Assembly (NCBI GenBank): GCA_001179505.1
Contig: CDMY01000599.1
Span: forward strand, 1-28,896
Length of the DNA stretch: 28,896 nt
Reading direction: 5' to 3'
Origin: Vitrella brassicaformis
Taxonomy: Eukaryota > Sar > Vitrellaceae
The translations under genes were made by a program, and so were the position numbers. Shown here piece after piece: positions 10,346 to 20,486 of this stretch (position 1 is its first letter; each line of letters opens with the position of its first letter). The notes beneath the pieces were generated by a model. That model ran no database searches, had not been told where the DNA came from, and saw nothing but the letters and a program-made list of their open reading frames with translations.

Positions 10346-12100
10346 ATGAGTGTCGAAGGAGAGCCGAAGCGTCCCCATACACAACGCGGCGACTCGGCCG
10401 CGTCAGCTCAGCCCGGCGGCACACCGGTAAGCATCCGGGAAGCAATGTGCTGACAAGCGAACGCATTCACTCGAGAGAGCACACAGCAAGACCACTCACA
10501 TTCATCGTGTCTGTGTGTGTGCGTGTGTTGCAGTCCATCAGTGAGGGTTTGGTTCGTCTGGAGGAGCGCATCGCATCGCTGCACACACACATAGATCTGG
10601 CACGTGGCGCTTGAGAGGCCCAATGGCCTCACTGCTGGTGTGCTCTCATCCACTGTGTGTGTGTGCGGTGCCTGCAGGTCACACGAGAGGCTGCCGGTGT
10701 GCAGCAGCTCTTTGACACCACAGTCGCCGCACAGGTCAACCACACACACACACACGAGAGCACTGCAGCCGTCACTCTCTCCCTGGTTGTCTGTGTGTGT
10801 GTTCGGTGCAGGCGCCATTGGCGCCGATAAGTGGGTCAGCGTCTTCGCCGCTCTCTCGTCGGCTGAAGATGCGCTGCGCGGCGTCGACGATGGCGTCAAG
10901 GGCACCATTCGGCCCATCGGCTGGGCCAAGCCGCCCCCGCCCGCCGACTCGGCCGAGGGCCTGCCGCCTGATGTCTGCCGCGACGTCATCTACCGGTGCC
11001 TTCCCATCGATGAGGCCGTCTGCTCGGCCCGCCCCATCAGCAGGGCACACGGCAGCCAACTCGTCAATGAGGCCTTCGTGCAGCGTCGCATCGCCAAGCA
11101 CCTCAGCCGCCACTCGCTGACCGGCCTCATCGACGTGGAGCGGACAGCAGCAGATACAGCCAATGCCGCGGCACCCACCCCTGCCCCTCACACCAGCAGC
11201 AGCAGCAGCAGCAGTGACGCACCGGCCGCTGCTGGTGGTGGCGGCCCTCATGTGTCGCATTTCTGCTATCTGTCCCAGTGCTGCTATGCACTCGAGCATG
11301 GCGGGGCGGTGTGGTGTGAGCAGTGGCCCGACTTCATCCGGCTGGCTGACATCTACAAGCTGACGCCCTCGACTGGCCTGCCGCTGATCATGTCGGCCCA
11401 GTGGATGGCGACCCACCTGCCCACCAAGGCCGACTTCCACACCATGCCCCTCGCCCTTCGCCAGTACAGCACATTCGGCCACCTCCTCAACTACAAGGGG
11501 ACCAGTCTGGCGATCGAGAAGCTGGATGAGGCCGACGATGGCGACGAGGCCAAGAAGGGGGACGGTGGTGTGAGGAGGCAGCGCTACAGGATCGGCGCTG
11601 TCTACTTCACGATGGTGCCGCTGTCCGCCCTCCCTGCCGACAGCCCCTTCCGTGAGACATACGACCCCCACAACCCACCGATCCGCTACGATTGCCACCT
11701 CTTCCCCTCATTCACGTCCTTCATGAAACACCTGGTGTTGTTCGAGTGGTTTGACCCAAAGGGGGTGGACGAGAGGCGGGTATTTTGGGCGAGACTGGGT
11801 GGTGGCGATGAGGGATATCGGTCGCTGCTTACCGACGCCATAGACGGCAACACCACCATCGACTACACCAATGACGGGCAGGGGGATGACGGGCGGCAGC
11901 GACTCATCATCCTCAAGGGCATGAAGGAGGACGACACTATTACTGCCTACCTGTACCTAATCGATGGCAACATCAAGCTGTTCACGACCGAGGCGGCCAT
12001 CGAGGGCCACACGCGGCTGTCCGCCCGATTCCCCAGCGCGATGCCATTGACCCGCACCCTGTTGACAAAACACGGCCTCGCCCACATCATACCACAGTAG
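10346..12100 (+). CDS. F-box-like paralogous family protein, copy 2
   Basis: Best model: exons 10346-10426 (81 nt), 10534-10603 (70 nt, phase 1 out) and 10812-12100, giving 479 residues. The start MSVEGEPKRPHT resembles the alternative start of copy 1. The core repeats the family: LPPDVCRDVIYRCLPIDEA (F-box-like), LEHGGAVWCEQW, DFIRLADIYKL, LRQYSTFGHLLNYKGTS, TYDPHNPPIRY, LKGMKEDDT and the ending AHIIPQ. A Ser run and a Gly run follow the first core block. The acidic insert of copy 1 is mostly absent here. Canonical splicing works only if the sequence matching exon 3 of copies 1 and 3 (10678-10734) is left inside an intron; including it puts the long exon out of frame. A 3'UTR intron (12116-12255) follows the stop. 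Confidence 0.75.
10678..10734 (+). pseudogene. Fossil exon 3 inside an intron of copy 2
   Basis: This 57 nt segment is bounded by GCAG and GTCAAC and reads VTREAAGVQQLFDTTVAAQ. It has the same length and position as exon 3 of copy 1 (VECDVTTIEGSFVANVAPQ) and copy 3. If spliced in, it disrupts the frame whichever canonical junctions are used, so I read it as an abandoned or alternatively used exon. Confidence 0.5.
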
Positions 12101-12690
12101 AGGAAACACACACAAGTGAGCCGCGGTGCGGAAGGGACATTCACAAGCACACAAGGGGCATGCCTTGAGTGCCCGAATGGCACTGGTGCGTCTCTCTCTC
12201 ACTCTCTCACTCTCTCTCTCTCGGTGTGTGTGTGTGTGCGTCTGTTTGTGTGCAGATGAGGTTGTTCGTCGACTGGTGCTGCTGGCAGTGGAGAAGCTGG
12301 CAGCGGTGTGTAGGCTGATTGTGGAGGGCTCACTTCTTGCAGCGACATGTGATGAGATGGGATGGACGGGCGCGGTGTCGTCTGCCGACATCTGTACATG
12401 TACAGTACATGTCGTCTGTAAGTGCGTTTATACGGCACACATCATCCTTTACTGCGGTGTTTTGTACGCCCACATCATACCGCAGTAGAGGGGGGGAGAC
12501 AATGCAAGTGAGGCAGATGATGACGGCGGTGTGCGGATGTGTGTATGTTTATTGATGACATTGTGCTGCTGCTCCTGTTATTGAGATGGAGAACCGTCTG
12601 CACTGACTGCATCGATCCGGCCCCAAATCCTCCGGGGTCACAAACCATCAGTTCGCCCCTCGCGAATTCTTCGGAAATCTTCCATTTCTC
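12101..12690. other. Downstream region of copy 2 with 3'UTR intron and repeated tail
   Basis: Fifteen bases after the copy 2 stop is a donor (GTGAGCCG, 12116) and a TG-rich acceptor ends at 12255. The following sequence stays open as far as 12488, where a second copy of the family's terminal codons occurs. I see no independent gene in it. 12489-12690 is the probable 5' flank of the coiled-coil gene. Confidence 0.45.
12467..12488 (+). repeat. Orphan copy of the family 3' coding tail
   Basis: Twenty-two bases reading AHIIPQ plus stop match the last codons of copy 2 (12079-12100) with one mismatch, and copy 1 (2009-2030) nearly as well. A CAAGTGAG donor-like site follows 20 bases later, as it does after copies 1 and 2. 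This looks like a partial tandem duplication of the gene end. Confidence 0.6.
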
Positions 12691-15227
12691 ATGGCCACGA
12701 AGGGCGCGAAGGCCGCCGTTCAGGAGGTGGAGGCTGCCAGCTCAGCCGGCACTGATGAGCTGATATCGGTAAAACTGCATCACACACAGCGCCAGGCACT
12801 ATGCCTGAATGGGGTGAGGGGGCTGTTCAGATTGAGCGGGAGATGGAGAGGATGAAGCAGGCTGAGCAGCTTCAGCTGCTGTGAGCATAACACACGATTC
12901 CCCCGCAGCCACCGCCCATGGGTGTGGTGTGTTCGGTCAGTGAGGACAAGCACACGAAGGCGCTGAAGGAGAAGGATGCCCTGGCCAAGCAGGTTGAGGA
13001 GCTGCAGGCAGAGGAGGCCGACACCATGAAGACACTGAGGGAAAACCTCGCAGAGGCATGGGAGCGGGTGCGGCAGCTCCAGGTCAACAACCAACAGCTG
13101 CAGACCCAGATGGGGCAGAAGGAGAAGAAACTGGGTCAGACACGTGCACACGCGCACATACAAAAGGTGTACAGTATACAGGTCCTCTGTGTGTGTGCAG
13201 AGGAGAAGATCGAGGCCAACGAGCAGCAATTCAAGAAGAAGTGAACACACCCCAAATCCAGTCCCCTCACGGATACCATGCTGGCGCTGTGTCCTGGCTT
13301 TGTCGCACACAGGTGGGATGACCTGCTAGTCAAGTGCAACACGTTGCAGCGGCAGCACGAGGAGATCGAGCAGTTCATCAAGGAGAAGGCCGACTACGAA
13401 GAGAGACTTACCACCCTCCAGCAGCAGCTAAACGACGCTGAGAATCGACACACAGAGAAGATTAGGTAAGTGCTGCTCTGGAAGGAGAATGAAAACGGCG
13501 ATTGGTTGTTGCGCGTCAGTGAGATGGAGCGGCGTCGAGCGATGGATTTCGAGCACCACCGGCAGGGCCTGGTGGCCAAGATCCGGCAGAAGGAGGAGCA
13601 ATTCCGCGTCAAGGCCAAGCAACAGCTCTCAGAAGTGAGCTTGTGGGAAACAAGGGGGTCAAGAGAAATACAGATGGATGTCTCTCTCTCTCTCTCTCTT
13701 TCGATCGATCAATCGACAGACAACACGGCGCACACTGCTGGAGAACGACCATGTGGTGACACAGCTCAACTACCAATCCGTGTGAGTGACGAGCCAATGA
13801 TACAAGCAGACGGCAACTTGACGTTTTCTATCGTGCAGAGAGGTCGAGCGCCTCGTGTCTCAGAACAAGAGATTGAATGAAGAGAACGGGGTGAGGGGGG
13901 GGAGCAACCAACCGACATCCCAATTGCCACGTCTTCTGTCTGTCTGTCTGTCTGTCGTTCCGTCTTTTCGTGTCGCACCAGGAGCTGCGCAGAGAGCTTC
14001 GCATCCTAAAGCATCTGGAAGAAGACATGGTCAGACCGTGAGGCAAATGTCCGTTCACGCCGCACCCATCTGCATCTCGCCTCTCCCTGCCTCCATCCCT
14101 CCGTGTCAGGCCCTCCGCACGTGTGTCTATCAGCGGCTGGTGACCAAGTTGCAGAGCAGGCACCCTTACACAGAGGTAGTGGCGCCGGAGCAGCAGGACT
14201 CCTTCTCGACAGCACCGAGCGCCGAGCCAATGCTGGTGTCCGAGCCTCCGACAGAGAGCAGGGAGACTGAAGAGGAGAGTGGTGACGTCGTCAGGTGTGA
14301 GACACGGAGAGAGACGGTGGCGCTTGCACCGAGGCAGCTTACGCGTGTATGTGCCCACCCATCCGTAGACAATTGCGAGAAGAGAACCAACGTCTGAAGG
14401 AAGAGGCGGAGGAGCGAGACAAGGTGAGATCAATCCCCCTCAGCACATAGCCCTCATGCGAGTCTTCCTACAGATCCTTCTTGCCCTGAGAGAGGAGTAT
14501 CAGGACTTCCGAGCCGACCACTCGACCTTGCTCAGGATCCAGGACAAAGCTCTGTGTGAGATCGTCAGTGCCCTACAGGAATACCATGTGCGAAAGGAGA
14601 CCAAGCCCCAAAAGAGTAAGGAAAGAGCGGCCGCTGATGGACAGGCAGCGACCTTCCAGCAGCTGGATTCGGACACGGCCATCGAGTTCCTCAACTTCCT
14701 TTACGGTAATGACAGGGAACAGTATTCATCTGTCCTCCATTTGGCTGCTTTGTCTGTCCTCAGAGAACCTGTCCCGGACCTTTGGCAACCACAAGAGATG
14801 CACGTCTGTCACGAGGCAGCCGCCAACCGAAACCTCGGAGACACGGAGACAAACCCACCGAGTCCGGCCTGGTGCGGGGGTGACGCCTTCAACGACACGC
14901 GACCAGCTCCAGTCTTTGTTTGGCGGTGCTCCTAGTGTGGTGTCGAAGCCGACTTTGCACGAGGGAGGTGCGTCGTGCAGTGAGGGGACGCAGACGGTCG
15001 ATGGGGACGGCAGTCTGCTCATGGGCGGGAAGACCATTGCACTGCCTTTTGATGATAAGATCGAATTGCTGGGGGTGACAGACCAGGTGAGTTGGCAGGG
15101 TGAAGTCAGCCAGTTAGTGCTGACTTTTGATGTGATGTGTGTGTGTGTGTGTGTGCAGGGGAATGTCAAGGGAGGTTGGGAGCAGAGGCTGAGAAGAGAC
15201 CAGTTTGGCAAGAGGAGATTTGGATAG
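12691..15227 (+). CDS. Coiled-coil protein, probable CFAP157-like axonemal protein
   Basis: Fourteen exons keep one frame: 12691-12768, 12831-12880, 12941-13134, 13201-13240, 13313-13465, 13520-13634, 13720-13781, 13839-13890, 13982-14029, 14110-14294, 14369-14423, 14474-14705, 14764-15086 and 15159-15227, giving 551 residues. A Lys/Ala-rich start (MATKGAKAAVQEVE) leads into about 250 residues of heptad-rich coiled coil (KALKEKDALAKQVEELQ; WDDLLVKCNTLQRQHEEIEQF). The central block TTRRTLLENDHVVTQL, then LVSQNKRLNEENGELRREL, matches the order of motifs I recall for CFAP157/DUF4515-type cilia proteins, which act at basal bodies or axonemes. The C-terminal part is low complexity and ends GKRRFG. 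Other cilia coiled-coil families are possible. It carries no enzymatic motif and lies between family copies 2 and 3. Confidence 0.65.
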
Positions 15228-15712
15228 CGGCCGGCCGGAATATTCATTGCCCGGGTGGATGGATGGATGGATGAGACACCCTTGTGCGGATGTGCGTGGT
15301 TGACTGCTCAAACCTCGTGTCGCCATTCATGGTTGAATAGAAAGGATCAGTCAACCACAGACGCAAACGTCAGATTCGATGGTGCAAGAGTTTGACGCAA
15401 GAGAGCCATCGTCAGCAGTGGATGGAGCAGATATGTTTGGTTCATGCACTCCGACAAATGAGCTATGCGGTCGATAGCTCAACATGTGTTTCGATCCATG
15501 CATTCCGTGCGCTGACGGATACACTCTCTACCAGCACATCGGGGTCATAGCCTATGTCAGCCGTGCTAGAGACTAAAAGCACGGACGAGAGGGCCATCTA
15601 CACAACAACTCACCTGCACACACACACACACACACGTACACATGTGGCGTCCATCCATCAGGCTCTACACGGCAGAATCCCTCCTTGCCTACCTCTCGCC
15701 AGCGGTGGCCTC
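15228..15712. other. Convergent intergenic region
   Basis: About 485 bp lie between the 3' ends of the coiled-coil gene and family copy 3. It contains a GGCCGGCCGG palindrome right after the stop, a short GGAT repeat (about 15256-15272) and a CA tract (about 15617-15634). No coding signal is seen. Confidence 0.5.
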
Positions 15713-17299
15713 TCACCCCCACCGTGGTATGATGTGGGCGAGTCGGTATTTGGTCAGCAGGCTGCGCAGCAACGGCGCAGAGATGGAGAGCTGGTCCTCC
15801 CACGGCGTGTGACCCTCGATCTCGGCCTCGGTCGCGAAGAGGATGATGTAGCCGCGGCAAACCCACAGGTACGCAGCGACGGTGTCGTCTTCCTTCATGC
15901 CCTTGAGCATGATAAACCGTTGCCGCTCCCCCTCCTCGATGAAGTCGATGGTGGCGTGCCCGTCGATGGGATCGGTCAGCACTCGCTGATAGCGCTCATC
16001 GCCACGGCCCACTCCAACCCGGAACACCAGCTTCTCGCCCACCCCCTCTTGGTTAAACCACTGCGTCAACACCATCCTCTTCATGAAGGCCGTGAATGAG
16101 GGGAAGAGGAAGCCATGGCGGCGGATGGGCGGGTTGTGGGGGTCGTATGTGCGGCGGTAGGGGTGGCGGGGAGGGAGGCCGGACAGCGGCACCGTCTCGA
16201 ACCGCCACTCTTCCTCGCCGACTCCGATGCGATACCGCTGCCGTGTCACCCCACCGTCCCCCTCTCCCTCTCCTTGGCTGCCCCCCTCTCCATCCCCCTC
16301 TTTGCCCTCACCGCCATCATCGGCCTCATCCACCTTTGTCAGCGCCAGACTGGTGCCCTTGTAGTTGAGGAGGTGGCCGAATGTGCTGTACTGGCGAAGG
16401 GCGAGGGGCATGGTGTGGAAGTCGGCCTTGGTGGGCAGGTGGGCCGCCATCCACTGGGGCGACATGATCAGCGGCAGACCAGTCGAGGGCGTCAGCTTGT
16501 AGATGTCAGCCAGCCGGATGAAGTCGGGCCACTCACACCACAGCGCCCCGCCGTACTCGAGTGCATGGGCGCACTTGGTGTAGTACTGAAACGGCCTCTC
16601 CACGTCGATGAGGCCACGCAGAGACCGCCGGCTGAGGTCCGTGTCGATGCGTGTGAGCATGAAGGTCTCATCGACGAGGTCGATGCCGCTGGTTTTGTTG
16701 GCCGCCCGTGCTGAGCTGACGGCCACGTCGACGGGCAGGAACCGAGTCACGACGTCACGGTACAGATCCTCGGACAAAGGATTGGCCGTACCATTGTCCG
16801 TGTGGGCTGTTGTGTGTTCGGTGTGAGTGGCGGCGGGATGGGCGGCTGGTGGGGAGGGGTGGGAGGGAGGGATGGGGGATGGGTGCATCGCTGCCAAGTC
16901 GTCATTGAAGGCCGCGAGGGCACTGGAGACCACCGAGAGGCTGTTGACGAGGGCAGAGGGTATCTGAAGTCACTCAGCACAGACAGTCTGCGCTGAGGGT
17001 AAAGGCGCATCCACCTAACCTCGACAGCCGCATTGTGAGAGTGTGAGCGCTCGATGGTCACAAGCCCGTGCTCCGCCTGAGCACATACAAACAAACAGAT
17101 GGACTGCCCTCGCCCGTCTAAAGATGTGTGTGTCCACAGCCCTTACCTGTGTGAGGTGTGTCTGCAGCACTGAAATCTGTCGCCGAAACGCATCAACACT
17201 ACAGCTACTGGCGGCCGCCTGCACACAACACAAGACACAGTCACAATGGACGCACCATCTGGAGAGCCCGCCCACCGATGGGTCGTGAGAGAGATCCAT
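15713..17299 (-). CDS. F-box-like paralogous family protein, copy 3
   Basis: Minus-strand exons 17299-17147, 17076-17020 (57 nt) and 16963-15713 stay in frame for about 486 residues. Exon 2 sequence (17218-17147, 72 nt) and exon 3 have exactly the sizes seen in copy 1. The core shows LSEDLYRDVVTRFLPVDVA (F-box-like), LEYGGALWCEW, DFIRLADIYKL, LRQYSTFGHLLNYKGTSLAL, a Gly/Glu-rich insert, TYDPHNPPIRR and LKGMKEDDTVAAYL. It ends HIIPRWG, where copies 1 and 2 end LIPQ/IIPQ. The start is uncertain: the donor homologous to exon 1 of copy 1 exists near 17396, but no ATG occurs on this strand for about 350 bases upstream of it. The only in-frame ATG I find (17299) lies in what is intron 1 in copy 1. 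Confidence 0.7.
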
Positions 17300-17732
17300 T
17301 GGCGGCTGCGATGCAGTACCCTCATCCCATGAGTGACCAAACTGACAAATGACAGCACATCATCCCATATTCCGCAGGTGCCTCGTCATATATAGATGAC
17401 TCACCGGCCTGTCCGCACGGCGACGGTCGGCGTGGTCAGCAAGATACGGCTTGGATCTCAGTTGTGTAGCCGTGCAGCGTCCTCCCGACACCACCGGTAT
17501 CACCTCACGGAATCGCAGGAGCGAGTCGGTGGCCGTGCTATAGCCCTCCTGGTCGTTGCTGTACGCCGCAGAAAGGCCTCCTTCCTTCCCTTTCTGTGCC
17601 TCCTTCCCTCCCGATCGACTGAGGATCGAATCGGCGTCGCCTGCGAATCTGGCAAATTCGTTTTCCGATTTTGTCGGCTGAGAGGCTCCTTCAGACGCCC
17701 ACACACTCACCTCTGTGAAGAAACGCCGAAAA
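17300..17732. promoter_or_regulatory. Head-to-head upstream region of copy 3 and pseudogene copy 4
   Basis: This region holds sequence matching the intron 1 and exon 1 end of copy 1 on the minus strand (CATGGGATGA block, donor near 17396) and leads directly into exon 1 of copy 4 on the plus strand. It is open on the minus strand but lacks ATG, so it is probably 5'UTR, promoter or a lost first exon. Confidence 0.4.
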
Positions 17733-18754
17733 ATGGCGCAGAAAGAGGCGAGATCAAAGCTCGGAGGTGGTGAGGAGATTACCGACGCCGGCAAGGGTAA
17801 GACGGCGACACAGGTGAGAAGGGAAGAAACCTCGGATGCCTTCTATGGTGTTTGTCGCTTGTTTGGCTCAGATCTGACGTATTTTCGTGCTGAGGGTGCA
17901 ATCACTGGCTGTTGAGATGTGGCGTGAAGGTGCATTGCCTGGCAGTGACCGACTTGGTGGCTCTGCGGACCTGCTGTCGCGCCGTGGGGAGCTCTGTGGT
18001 GGCCGCTGCTGTGCTGGTCCATCGCATCGACGCCTCCCTCGCCCGCCACTCACCGGCACCTTCTGTGCCTGATGATGATGTCTGTCGGCCTGAAGGCCTT
18101 GTCGGTGCCAGTGTTGCCTGCGCCAAGCGGCTGACGGCACGGGCCTCACGGTGGATGACAGGCCGATAGTCGCTGGCGCCCTTCGGCTACCTGGTGCGAT
18201 GCTGTTACGTTCTGGATGAGGGCAGCAGCGAGTGGCGTGTGATGGGCACAATTGTGTGCTTGGCCGCCACCTATCGGCTGTGGCTCATCTGCCCAGCAAG
18301 ACGGCCTTCCACAAGCTGTCGCTAACAGTGGCCATCTACAGGACCATCGAGCATCAGCTGAGATGCTTTGTAGGGAGCCTGATGTTCGAGCAAGCCGACA
18401 ACGGCATCCTATATGCGCTGGTGAAGTGGGCACGGCGACTGCGGGAGTTTGTAGCCCCCGGTCCGGCGGCCGCCGGACTCTATCGGATTGGCGGCTGTTG
18501 GTCTTTCGATGTGGTGCCTTATCATCAGCCGTCCGACAACCACTTCTTGCTCCTCCTACAAGACTACTGATCCCGTCACTCGCACAGCATGCCCACCGTG
18601 CGCTGTCTTCCCTCGTTAGGCCATATACGCTGGTCTGTCTCCTTTTGGTGGTCTCATCAAGAGGGAGTGCATCAAGAGGTTTGGCTGGTCACGCGGCTGC
18701 CGACCTGACGACACCGTCGCCGCATTTGTGGCGGTGAGGGATGTGAGCATCTAA
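17733..18754 (+). pseudogene. Decayed F-box-like family copy 4
   Basis: The first exon (17733-17813, start MAQKEARSKLGG) is 81 nt, the same length as exon 1 of copy 2, and ends in a GT donor. No match to exons 2 or 3 follows. The core is still recognisable but spread over several frames: CLAVTDLVALRTCCRAV...HRIDASLARHS (about 17937-18050) matches the F-box-like block. YLVRCCYVLDEGSSEW with CLAATYRL (about 18190-18280) is in one frame. AHLPSKTAFHKLSL...LYRIGGCWSFDVVPY (18283-18570) is in another, after an apparent deletion of about 60 bases. FWWSHQEGV (about 18640-18669) and DDTVAAF (from 18707) continue in further frames. Intact copies read these as one exon, so I call it a pseudogene. A shortened expressed product ending at 18570 cannot be excluded. 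Confidence 0.7.
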
Positions 18755-19652
18755 TTGGTCACAGCCGAGGTGCCTGCTGCTGCTGGTCGTGTGTGCCTCA
18801 TCGGTGGATGTGCGTTTCCCCACGTCGACTCCCCTTGTGGCGCCGGGCTGCTGAGGCGGTTTGGGCTGAGGTGATGTCATCCATTGCAATTGATGGAGGG
18901 ATAGTGGAGAGGTGATGCAATGGAGTCAGTGATGAGATGTGTGTGGGTGTTTGACGTATCGCGCAGACAGCTCGTGTCGACTTTTGTTTCAGTCAATGGA
19001 TTAATGAAGTGCACTCACATCATTCAACCGGCCCACACACGAACACACACACGTCTATCGACAACTTATCGACACAACCACACACACGTAATACCCGTCC
19101 ACACCACACACGGCGACCGACCTTCACAACACACGGACGGACACACGCACACCAACCACACCACACACATGTGGGTAAGCACATGTGGGTAAGACAAGGC
19201 AACACACCACACCACACCACACACGAACCACACACACGTGCACCATGCACCATGTCCGATTCCCATGCGTGTATGTGTGCGTGTGTGTGTGTGGCTGGCA
19301 CAAGTCACGTGGTGGCGCCCAGTGGCACCAGATTGTTGGGTTGGTTGTGTGGCTCCTTGGTGTGCGTCCGTGTACGTACGTACGGTGGGTAAGTGGGTCG
19401 CGAGACTCACGAATCGGAGTGGCTCAGCGACATGTCAGTCAGCCATTCTCTCTTCTCTCTCTGTCTCTCTGTCATTCGCCCACGGCCAGTCCATCCGATG
19501 CATCAGCAGTAGTAGTCCGAGTGTAGTAAGTGAAGTATGTGTGTGGTGAGAGAGGCATATCAGTCAGTCAGATCACTTCACACGCATCCCTTCATCCCCC
19601 ACCCCTCCCGCCCCCCACCACCACACCCGACATCCATGTGGTTGTGGTGTGT
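18755..19652. other. Intergenic, CA/TG-rich
   Basis: There is no gene in about 900 bp between the pseudogene and the 3' end of histone H3. From about 19030 to 19260 it is dominated by CACA and ACCACAC repeats, with the direct repeat ATGTGGGTAAG near 19170-19195. A TG tract (19273-19292) and a TCTC tract (19448-19472) follow. Confidence 0.55.

Positions 19653-20486
<834 letters not shown>

Noticed and set aside
19030-19260. CACA-rich block as a structural RNA or centromeric satellite
   Set aside because: It is irregular, short and without a consistent repeat unit; ordinary microsatellite sequence explains it.
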